Source: Sulfurimonas sp. (GTDB lineage Bacteria > Campylobacterota > Campylobacteria > Campylobacterales > Sulfurimonadaceae). From it: 19,530 nucleotides of DNA. Made by a program: the position numbers and the translations under genes. Positions 14,438-19,530 of this stretch are shown here, piece after piece. Where the stretch lies: NCBI GenBank assembly GCA_027858865.1, contig JAQIBW010000307.1, forward strand, positions 1 to 19,530. Direction: 5' to 3'. How positions within the stretch are numbered: the stretch's first letter is position 1; the number at the start of each line of letters is the position of its first letter. A model generated the notes under the pieces. It was not told the origin of the DNA. It did not search any database and saw only the letters and a list, made by a program, of their open reading frames with translations.

Positions 14438-15909
14438 TTGTAAATCTCCTTAACTCCAACTTGCATAACCCCAAAAGCAACAATCGTCCCAATGACTATT
14501 TGCCATGAAAAGCCAAGAGAGATGCCAAAAGTGTAGGGTTGAAGACATAAGACAGTTAAGAAACCACCGACAAGTGCAAAAGGAACAAGTTTTGAGTTGC
14601 CTCTACTTGTAAATATAGCTGAGAAGAAAACACCTAAAAGACCAGTGTATGCAAAAGCCATAACACCAAGGGCAAAGCTTATAAGTGAAAGCTCGCTGTA
14701 TCTTTGCCAGAAGTAACTAACCATTGCCATGATTGAGAGAACAATAGCAAAAAATATAACTGCTTTTCTTGAAGCTTTTACAAAGTGCATTTCATCTATC
14801 TCACCTTGTTTTAACTTCCACGGTTTGTAAAGGTCTTCGATGGCTACAGAAGCCATTGCCCCCAAAACAGAGTTTGTACTTGAAAGTGCTGCGGCGATTG
14901 CCCCAACAGTTACTAAACCGCGAAGTCCGTCTGGCATCTCATTTAGAATGTAGTACATAAAGATAGTGATATTTTCTCCATCAAAACTTTGCACAACATT
15001 AGCTTGATGGTAATAGACAAAGAGTAGTGCACCGATGGCAAGAAATAGTAAAACTACGGGAATTGTAAGGAGTATGGAGACTATTAGAGATTTTGCTGCA
15101 TCTTCTTTGTTTTTACAAGATAGAACTCTTTGAGTCATATCCTGATCCATCCCAAAAGCGGCAATATTTAGAAGTAGCCATCCAGTTAAAAGCCCAATAA
15201 CACTAAACTTACCATCCATGGAAGTATCAAAAAAACGTAGCTTGTTATTTTCACTTAGCACTTGCATAATGTTAACACTATCAAGAGAGTAGTAAAGAAA
15301 AACAAGAACGACAACTCCTGCTCCGACGTAAGTTATGGCTTGAATGATGTCACTTAAAATGACTGACTTTATACCACCAAAATATGTATAAACCAATGCT
15401 CCAAGTATTAAAATGACTATAGAGATGAAAACATGTAAGAAAATAATATCCCCAAAAAGAATCATAGAAATAGCCAAAGCACCAATGTAAAGTCTTGCTC
15501 CACTTGCGAGAACACGACCGATGAGAAACATGACTCCCGCTTGCTTCTTTGCAGACTCTCCGTATCTAGTTTCAAGTAGTTCATAAACAGTAACAGCTCT
15601 CATGGCGTAAAATTTTGGGATAAGAACGTAGGCTACAAAGATGACAGCAAGTAAAGCGGAGAGATAAAACCCTATAAATGTAAAATCATTTTTATATGAA
15701 AACTCAGGCGCTCCTAAAAATGTTGCGGCTGATTGTGTAGTAGCAAGAACGGAGATAGCAACTGCAAACATTGGCATGGAGTTTGCACTTATGAAGTACT
15801 CTCTTGAAGTCTTTATTTTTGCTTGAGCTAAAATGTATGAGGTGATTGCCAAAATGAGAAAGTAAGCTCCAAAAACAGACCAATCAAGAAGAGAAAAACT
15901 AGTTTGCAT
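14434..15909 (-). CDS. Sodium:solute symporter (SSS family), candidate anhydro-amino-sugar importer
   Basis: A 491 aa inner-membrane protein with about 13 hydrophobic segments. The N-terminal half has the SSS pattern: REYFISANSMPMFAVAISVL, ATTQSAATFLGAPEFSY, VYELLETRYG and TYFGGIKSVILSDIIQ. Later, GLRGLVTVGAIAAALSSTNS is the family's conserved helix with Ser/Thr sodium ligands. The family imports sugars, sialic acid, amino acids or vitamins with Na+. The ATG follows directly after the NagZ-amidase stop, and the stop overlaps the RhuM-Fic start. Sitting between a periplasmic enzyme that would release anhydro-MurNAc and GlcNAc and the kinase AnmK, it is the best candidate for importing that sugar. 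This is inference from position. Confidence 0.88.
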   Translation of the reverse strand: MQTSFSLLDWSVFGAYFLILAITSYILAQAKIKTSREYFISANSMPMFAVAISVLATTQSAATFLGAPEFSYKNDFTFIGFYLSALLAVIFVAYVLIPKFYAMRAVTVYELLETRYGESAKKQAGVMFLIGRVLASGARLYIGALAISMILFGDIIFLHVFISIVILILGALVYTYFGGIKSVILSDIIQAITYVGAGVVVLVFLYYSLDSVNIMQVLSENNKLRFFDTSMDGKFSVIGLLTGWLLLNIAAFGMDQDMTQRVLSCKNKEDAAKSLIVSILLTIPVVLLFLAIGALLFVYYHQANVVQSFDGENITIFMYYILNEMPDGLRGLVTVGAIAAALSSTNSVLGAMASVAIEDLYKPWKLKQGEIDEMHFVKASRKAVIFFAIVLSIMAMVSYFWQRYSELSLISFALGVMAFAYTGLLGVFFSAIFTSRGNSKLVPFALVGGFLTVLCLQPYTFGISLGFSWQIVIGTIVAFGVMQVGVKEIYK

Positions 15910-17586
15910 CTACGGTTTCTTTAGTCCTAACTCTTTAACTTCAGTTCTAACACTATTCATAAACTTTTCTCCAGGATCAGCTTTTGTTGTTCTGTACTCT
16001 GCATCTTTTTCTAACCAAAGCGGAGACTTTTCCATCTCTTGATATTCATGATGACCGATGAGGTACTCGATGTTTGGGTGTTTTGCTTTTAGATACTTTA
16101 CAAGTTTTATATTTGCTTCTACTTGTGCATCTGTTAAATCATCTTTAACATTATCTTCACCACCAACATTTTCTATACCGATACTTGAGTAGTTAAGTCC
16201 TATGACATGTCTTGCCATCCAGTTGTCTGGCATCAGTTGATATATAGTTCCATCACGAGCCACTAAAAAGTGAGAAGACACATTGAGTGCTCCTGCATCT
16301 GCTATATCGCCTCTATCACTGTAAAGAGTATTACCTTGGAGTCGTTTAAAACAATCCTCAAAGTCCATCACAGCAGTCCAGTGTAGAACTATAACCTTTG
16401 GGTCTATTGTTATATGGTCTGTCTCTATGGTGTAGTGTTGTTTGATATACGCTTTTGTCATATCTATGCGTTCTTGTCCAAATTCTATGGGTTTTTGAAC
16501 TATAGAGTTCTTTGTATGCAGGTTCTCAATTCTTGTGTTTGACTCTTGAATTCTTTTCTTTGAGATAGCTCCATTTTTAACTTGAGAATATATTAAATTT
16601 ACTAACTCTTCTGCATTGTTAGATGCTAACTGATTTCCAAATAAAAGAATATCTACACCGGAGTTTATAGCTTTTGTAACTGTCTCTTTTAGAGTGTAGT
16701 GTTTTGTGATTGCTTTCATCTGTAAATCATCACTGATTAGCACACCTGTAAAGCCCATCTTTTTGCGAAGAAGTTTAGTGTTTATGTTGTATGAAAGTGT
16801 TGCAGGATATTTATCATCAAGATGAGAGTTAAACACATGCGCGCTCATTATCATATCTACTTTATTTTCGTCTATGAGGTTTTGATATGGCACTAACTCT
16901 TTTTGAGTCCAAGTGTTTGAGATATCTACAAAACCTTTATGAGAGTCTCCGAGTGATGAGCCATGTCCAGGAAAGTGTTTTAACACACTTATGACATTAT
17001 GTTTTGTCTGAGCATCTATCATGATTTGTGCGTATTTAGTCACTTTTTCGCTTGATTTTCCAAATGAACGTTCTAGTTTTGATATGACCTTATTTCTAGG
17101 ATTTACATCCAAATCAACAACAGGAGCAAAGTTACAGTTTATGTTATTGTTTTTTAGCATCTGTGATTGTCTGTCATATATGTCTTTTGCCTGTTGTGTT
17201 GAAAGAAATGAAACCTCTTTTGCAGATGGAAATCGTTCAAATCCATAGTAGTGCTTTAGCCGTGCTACATTTCCACCCTCTTGATCAACAGATATTAAAA
17301 GAGGTTTAGGTGATAATTTTTGCAGTTTTGCAGTTAATTTTTTTAGTTGCTCTGGAGAGTCTATATTTTTAGTTATGCTTCTTTTTTCATAAAATTTATC
17401 AAATAATATCACTCCGCCAAGTTCATATTTTTGTATCTGTTTTACGATTTCAGTCTCTTTATTAACGCTTTGCTTTTCAAACCCAATAACGAGCATGCGA
17501 CCAATCTGTTTTTTAAGTTTTTGTGACTCAGATGGTTTAGCATCTAGGGCTAAAATAGTTAGTAAGAGTATTAGGATGTATTTCAT
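15910..17586 (-). CDS. Exported NagZ (GH3) - N-acetylmuramoyl-L-alanine amidase (Amidase_2) fusion
   Basis: A 558 aa bifunctional enzyme with a signal peptide (MKYILILLLTILALDA, 1-16) and no lipobox, so it is periplasmic. Residues about 25-355 are GH3 beta-N-acetylglucosaminidase: DQEGGNVARL (101-110), KHFPGHGSSLGDSHKG (203-218, with the Asp-His acid/base dyad), and ISDDLQM (284-290, nucleophile Asp). Residues about 385-550 are a zinc amidase of the AmpD/AmiD type: VLHWTA (His402), SIGIEN (Glu472), GHHEY (His512) and KADPG (Lys535, Asp537), so the expected zinc ligands and catalytic residues are present. One protein could therefore split GlcNAc-anhydroMurNAc-peptide into its three parts. It overlaps the nucleosidase by 4 bp, and the symporter follows with no gap. 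Confidence 0.92.
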   Translation of the reverse strand: MKYILILLLTILALDAKPSESQKLKKQIGRMLVIGFEKQSVNKETEIVKQIQKYELGGVILFDKFYEKRSITKNIDSPEQLKKLTAKLQKLSPKPLLISVDQEGGNVARLKHYYGFERFPSAKEVSFLSTQQAKDIYDRQSQMLKNNNINCNFAPVVDLDVNPRNKVISKLERSFGKSSEKVTKYAQIMIDAQTKHNVISVLKHFPGHGSSLGDSHKGFVDISNTWTQKELVPYQNLIDENKVDMIMSAHVFNSHLDDKYPATLSYNINTKLLRKKMGFTGVLISDDLQMKAITKHYTLKETVTKAINSGVDILLFGNQLASNNAEELVNLIYSQVKNGAISKKRIQESNTRIENLHTKNSIVQKPIEFGQERIDMTKAYIKQHYTIETDHITIDPKVIVLHWTAVMDFEDCFKRLQGNTLYSDRGDIADAGALNVSSHFLVARDGTIYQLMPDNWMARHVIGLNYSSIGIENVGGEDNVKDDLTDAQVEANIKLVKYLKAKHPNIEYLIGHHEYQEMEKSPLWLEKDAEYRTTKADPGEKFMNSVRTEVKELGLKKP

Positions 17587-18059
17587 GTACCTACCTTAAA
17601 ATTAATTATATTGTTTATATCATCTATAACATTAAATATAAGAGATTTTGTCTTCTCTTTGGTCACTTTATGAGGTTCAAAATGATCAGATACCACTTTA
17701 AATATGTATTTATTTTCTATATCCTCAGTAGCTTTTATAAAACCAGCAGATTCCATATCTACGAGTTCATAACTACCATGTTGTGATATTTCAGACTCTA
17801 CACAAGTAAGATTTGCATCTCTAGCATCTATTAACTCTCCAATAGCAAATTTTTTATCCGCGCCACAGATGCCTACATTTATGATTGTGTCATTAGCACT
17901 CATATTAGCTACAACATTCTTTGTTGCATTAAACATGTTCTCAGAACCAATACCACTAACTATTAGAGTAATGTGTGAGTTTTGTCTATTTTTTGGAAGT
18001 TTATATTTATCAACAAAAGCCTGAGCTTCTGATTTTAAAGCACATAATATATATAGCAT
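17583..18059 (-). CDS. Compact nucleoside phosphorylase/nucleosidase-like protein
   Basis: A 158 aa cytoplasmic protein of the PNP/UDP phosphorylase (MTA/SAH nucleosidase) fold, about 70 residues shorter than normal. The opening LYILCALKSEAQAF carries a Glu11 equivalent to MTAN Glu12. VSGIGSEN (34-41), NVGICGA (61-67), DMESAGF (Glu103, as in MTAN MEG) and VVSDH (Asp125, the purine-binding Asp) follow. The Glu103-Asp125 spacing of 22 is close to that in MTAN (23), so the active site seems kept while the middle is shortened. It is the first gene of the recycling operon and overlaps the NagZ-amidase start by 4 bp. Substrate unknown; relation to MqnB or HpnG-type enzymes cannot be excluded. AGAGG precedes the ATG by 9 nt. 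Confidence 0.75.
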   Translation of the reverse strand: MLYILCALKSEAQAFVDKYKLPKNRQNSHITLIVSGIGSENMFNATKNVVANMSANDTIINVGICGADKKFAIGELIDARDANLTCVESEISQHGSYELVDMESAGFIKATEDIENKYIFKVVSDHFEPHKVTKEKTKSLIFNVIDDINNIINFKVGT

Positions 18060-18089
18060 TTTTACAAACCTCTCTTACAATTATGTAAA

Positions 18090-18100
18090 ATTATAACTAA
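18090..18100 (-). promoter_or_regulatory. Predicted promoter of the peptidoglycan recycling operon
   Basis: Reading leftward, TTAGT-TATAAT, with the hexamer at 18095-18090, resembles the TTTGGN-TATAAT boxes found elsewhere in the window. It predicts +1 near 18083 and a leader of about 25 nt before the nucleosidase ATG. All eight downstream genes touch or lie within 8 bp, so this may serve the whole operon. Confidence 0.55.
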
Positions 18101-18123
18101 AAAGCTTTGTTATTTAAAAATAT

Positions 18124-18134
18124 TTGGCTATAAT
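18124..18134 (+). promoter_or_regulatory. Sigma-70 promoter of the SRP RNA gene
   Basis: TTTGGC-TATAAT, with the hexamer at 18129-18134. The first base of the SRP RNA closing stem (18141) lies 7 nt downstream. This calibrates the start distance for identical boxes at 6909 and 18634. Confidence 0.75.
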
Positions 18135-18140
18135 TCCGTC

Positions 18141-18246
18141 GCTTCCCTTTAGACCTGTGCAATGATGTTTTAGGACAATGTGTCAGGGTAGGAATACAGC
18201 AGCACACCTTGATTCGTCATGTGCCGCAGGTATCTGGAGGGAAGTC
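18141..18246 (+). ncRNA. ffs: Small bacterial signal recognition particle RNA (4.5S type)
   Basis: This is the RNA scaffold for Ffh in cotranslational membrane targeting. The core is the conserved domain IV tip: GTCAGG, then GTA-GGAA-TAC (a GGAA tetraloop closed by three pairs), then AGCAGC, at about 18182-18202. The ends pair as a rod: CTTCCCT (18142-18148) with AGGGAAG (18238-18244), and CCTG (18154-18157) with CAGG (18227-18230). Length is about 105 nt, typical for a 4.5S RNA without an Alu domain. Exact ends are inferred from the closing stem. I see no strong terminator directly after it. A weak hairpin GAAATT/AATTTC at 18280-18297 lacks a T-run, and the rest of 18247-18370 holds nothing I can identify. 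Confidence 0.92.
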
Positions 18247-18370
18247 TTCTCAGCAATGCTTTTGCCCAATTTCCACGTTGAAATTAAGTGAAATTTCGTC
18301 ATTTACCAATGTAAACTCCTCAATTTAACTAAATTTCGCCTTGAACTTGAACAAAATTATTTACTGACTA

Positions 18371-18598
18371 TTAATCTTCTCTATATTTACTTATCCCACA
18401 CGGCTGATTTGGTTTTGGTGGATGATCTTTTAAGTATGTTAAGTCTTCTAGTGTCTGAGTTAAAACTTTCTTTTGTTGAAGTATTGGAAGCATAAGATTA
18501 TCTTTCTCATTAAGAGGAATATCCCAGTTTAAAAGTATTTTCTGTACTTCATCATCTAGTTCTTTTAGTGCATTATCTATGTGTTTAATTGAATTCAT
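18371..18598 (-). CDS. Small hypothetical protein, predicted leaderless
   Basis: A 75 aa, mainly helical, charged protein (MNSIKHIDNALKELDDEVQK at the start, ending PPKPNQPCGISKYRED) without membrane segment or signal. Leu/Ile spacing suggests a helical hairpin or short coiled coil. I do not recognise the family. There is no ribosome site, but TTTTGC-TACAAT (hexamer 18610-18605, minus strand) would start transcription exactly at the A of the ATG by the 7-nt rule seen at the SRP gene. It is divergent from rpmI and faces the SRP RNA gene tail to tail. Function unknown. That it is translated is inferred only from the promoter and the amino acid composition. Confidence 0.6.
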   Translation of the reverse strand: MNSIKHIDNALKELDDEVQKILLNWDIPLNEKDNLMLPILQQKKVLTQTLEDLTYLKDHPPKPNQPCGISKYRED

Positions 18599-18604
18599 AG
18601 AGCA

Positions 18605-18610
18605 ATTGTA
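18605..18610 (-). promoter_or_regulatory. -10 element for the small hypothetical gene
   Basis: TTTTGC-TACAAT read on the minus strand, one mismatch to TATAAT. Counting 7 nt after the hexamer gives position 18598, the first base of the start codon, so a leaderless mRNA is predicted. Confidence 0.45.
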
Positions 18611-18628
18611 GCAAAAATTTATAATAAT

Positions 18629-18639
18629 TTGGGTATAAT
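18629..18639 (+). promoter_or_regulatory. Sigma-70 promoter of rpmI-rplT
   Basis: TTTGGG-TATAAT, hexamer at 18634-18639, the third copy of this box in the window. Predicted +1 is near 18646, giving a short leader of about 34 nt before rpmI. The ribosomal protein genes thus have their own promoter here. Confidence 0.7.
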
Positions 18640-18679
18640 TGCATTCTCAAATTATGGGAATTTTACAAAGGAGCTATCG

Positions 18680-18871
18680 ATGCCAAAAATGAAATCGGTA
18701 AAAGGCGCTGTAAAGCGTTTTAAAGTTAAGAAAAACGGTTCTGTTAAACGTGGTACAGCGTACAGAAGTCATATTTTAACTAAACAAGATGCAGATACTC
18801 GTCGCAAGCAAAACAGTCCTAAGACTGTTTCAAAAGCTGACGAAGCAAATGTTAAGGCTATGATTAATTAA
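18680..18871 (+). CDS. rpmI: Ribosomal protein bL35
   Basis: A 63 aa, strongly basic protein of the large ribosomal subunit. MPKMKSVKGAVKRFKVKKNG and the following SVKRGTAYRSHILTKQDADT are diagnostic of bL35, and length is standard. The ATG at 18680 has AAGGAG 6 nt upstream. A longer frame from 18629 would begin inside the promoter and is rejected. rplT follows after a 101 bp structured spacer. infC, which usually precedes rpmI, is not the upstream neighbour here. Confidence 0.97.
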   Translation: MPKMKSVKGAVKRFKVKKNGSVKRGTAYRSHILTKQDADTRRKQNSPKTVSKADEANVKAMIN

Positions 18872-18892
18872 TATTTAGTTAATTGTAAATCT

Positions 18893-18955
18893 CCAATTAT
18901 TTAATTGGGCAAGACCACCATTGATGTGGCACCTTATCACAAAAAGTGACCGGGT
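18893..18955 (+). promoter_or_regulatory. Structured rpmI-rplT spacer, candidate L20 operator
   Basis: Three consecutive hairpins can be drawn: CCAATTA-TT-TAATTGG (18893-18908), CCAC/GTGG (18915-18929) and TCAC-AAAAA-GTGA (18937-18949), the last extendable by ACC/GGT across an internal loop (18931-18955). The rplT ribosome site AAGGA follows. In E. coli and Bacillus, L20 binds its own mRNA by mimicking 23S rRNA. A similar role here is an inference from position and structure only. Confidence 0.4.
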
Positions 18956-18972
18956 AAAGAAAAAGGAAAAAT

Positions 18973-19332
18973 ATGCCAAGAGTAAAAACAGGTGTTGTTC
19001 GTAGAAGAAGACACAAGAAAATATTAAAATTAGCGAAGGGTTTTTATAGCGGACGCCGTAAACACTTCAGAAAAGCTAAAGAACAAATTGAACGTTCATG
19101 GGTATATGCTCACCGTGACCGTAAACAGAAAAAACGTGATTTCCGTAGATTATGGATAGTACGTATCAATGCAGCTTCTCGTTTAAATGGAATGAATTAT
19201 TCAACTTTCATGAACGGACTTCATAAATCTGGCATCGAGCTTGACCGTAAAATTCTTGCTGACATGGCGATGAATGACGCAGCAGCATTTACTGCAGTTG
19301 CAGACGCATCTAAAGCAGCACTTAGTAAATAA
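18973..19332 (+). CDS. rplT: Ribosomal protein bL20
   Basis: A 119 aa basic protein that binds 23S rRNA early in large-subunit assembly. MPRVKTGVVRRRRHKKILKL, AKGFYSGRRKHFRKAKEQ, YAHRDRKQKKRDFRRLWIVR and INAASRLNGMNYSTFMNGL are diagnostic of bL20. Length is standard. The ribosome site AAAAAGGAAAAAT directly precedes the ATG. It is cotranscribed with rpmI. In other bacteria L20 represses its own operon through its extended N-terminal half; the structured spacer upstream makes such control conceivable. The structured RNA at 19346-19466 begins 13 nt after the stop. Confidence 0.97.
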   Translation: MPRVKTGVVRRRRHKKILKLAKGFYSGRRKHFRKAKEQIERSWVYAHRDRKQKKRDFRRLWIVRINAASRLNGMNYSTFMNGLHKSGIELDRKILADMAMNDAAAFTAVADASKAALSK

Positions 19333-19345
19333 TTTTTGCTAAGTT

Positions 19346-19466
19346 AGACTTCTTGTATAACTTACGGAGGTGGGACTTCTAGGAACGCTAACCCTTGGCG
19401 TTCTCCATTATAAGTTCCGCAAATAGGCGAGGTTAAAACCTCACTTCCAGAGTTTGCAAGAAGTCT
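19346..19466 (+). ncRNA. Unidentified structured RNA downstream of rplT
   Basis: A closing stem of ten perfect pairs joins AGACTTCTTG (19346-19355) to CAAGAAGTCT (19457-19466). Inside are a nine-pair hairpin GAACGCTAA / CCC loop / TTGGCGTTC (19383-19403, one G-U) and either of two folds. Fold A has AACTTA (19359-19364) with TAAGTT (19411-19416) and a hairpin GAGGTT-AA-AACCTC (19429-19442). Fold B pairs GGAGGTGGG (19366-19374) with CTCACTTCC (19440-19448), which excludes that hairpin. No credible ORF was seen. It could be a leader riboswitch for the next gene, a 6S-like RNA or a 3' UTR element. It is G-rich compared with nearby intergenic DNA. Strand is inferred from rplT and the terminator-like hairpin. 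Confidence 0.55.
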
Positions 19467-19500
19467 TCTCTAGTTTTTGGCTAGAGAGTCTAAATTTTAT
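19467..19500 (+). terminator. Terminator-like hairpin after the structured RNA
   Basis: TCTCTAG (19467-19473), a 7-nt loop TTTTTGG, then CTAGAGA (19481-19487) forms seven perfect pairs, followed by GTCTAAATTTTAT. The T-tract is weak and interrupted. The hairpin starts on the base after the closing stem of the RNA, an arrangement typical of expression platforms. From 19501 to the window end nothing is recognisable. Confidence 0.5.
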
Positions 19501-19530
19501 GTAGAAATAATACTGAATTACCTTTAGTAT

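Noticed and set aside
18247..18370. Possible terminator or small RNA after the SRP gene
   Set aside because: Only weak AT-rich hairpins are present without a T-run, and the repeated AAATTTCG strings are too short to be meaningful.
19346..19466. 5S rRNA, tmRNA or SAM-I riboswitch as identity of the structured RNA
   Set aside because: The conserved 5S loops, the tmRNA acceptor and T-loop sequences and the SAM-I core strings are absent, although the size and closing stem are superficially similar.
18241..19470. Shared 11-nt string GAAGTCTTCTC at the SRP RNA 3' end and at the end of the structured RNA
   Set aside because: A match of this length is expected by chance in 19.5 kb of AT-rich DNA, and the two sit in different structural contexts.

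Overview
The window looks like chromosome from a free-living, AT-rich member of the Campylobacterota, probably Sulfurimonas-like. The reasons are a Campylobacter-type pseudaminic acid (Pse) gene set attached to flagellar genes, a small bacterial SRP RNA, frequent TTG starts, dense 4-8 bp gene overlaps and a recurring promoter box TTTGGN-TATAAT. Genus placement is an inference from gene style, since no database search was possible.

Region 1 (1-5573, minus strand): fliD followed by pseB, pseC, pseF, pseI and the start of pseG (cut by the left edge), all closely spaced. This would put the sugar nucleotide pathway for flagellin glycosylation behind the filament-cap gene. The fliD/fliS intergenic region holds two back-to-back matches to the flagellar sigma-28 promoter (TAAA, 17 nt, CGAT), one for each direction.

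Region 2 (5574-6889): fliS and a small coupled gene in the fliT position (plus strand), then a short-chain dehydrogenase (minus strand) whose reading frame is interrupted by one in-frame TGA.

Region 3 (6921-9818, plus strand): a three-gene sugar operon of HAD phosphatase, FucP/NagP-type MFS permease and hexose-6-phosphate mutarotase. Its predicted mRNA start coincides with the first ATG (leaderless).

Region 4 (9808-18059, minus strand): the centrepiece, an eight-gene operon. Six genes describe a route from murein to UDP-MurNAc: a lytic transglycosylase (MltB), an exported NagZ/amidase fusion, a sodium:solute symporter, AnmK, AmgK and MurU. Disassembly is predicted to occur in the periplasm before uptake, the reverse of the E. 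coli order. The phosphatase step (MupP) is not encoded in the operon. A RhuM-Fic protein sits inside the operon, and a compact nucleosidase with its catalytic residues intact heads it.

Region 5 (18090-19530): SRP RNA, a small leaderless hypothetical gene, and rpmI-rplT with a structured spacer. Immediately after rplT lies an unidentified structured RNA of about 120 nt with two mutually exclusive hand-drawn folds, followed by a terminator-like hairpin. There are no tRNA or rRNA genes, insertion sequences or CRISPR arrays that I could see.
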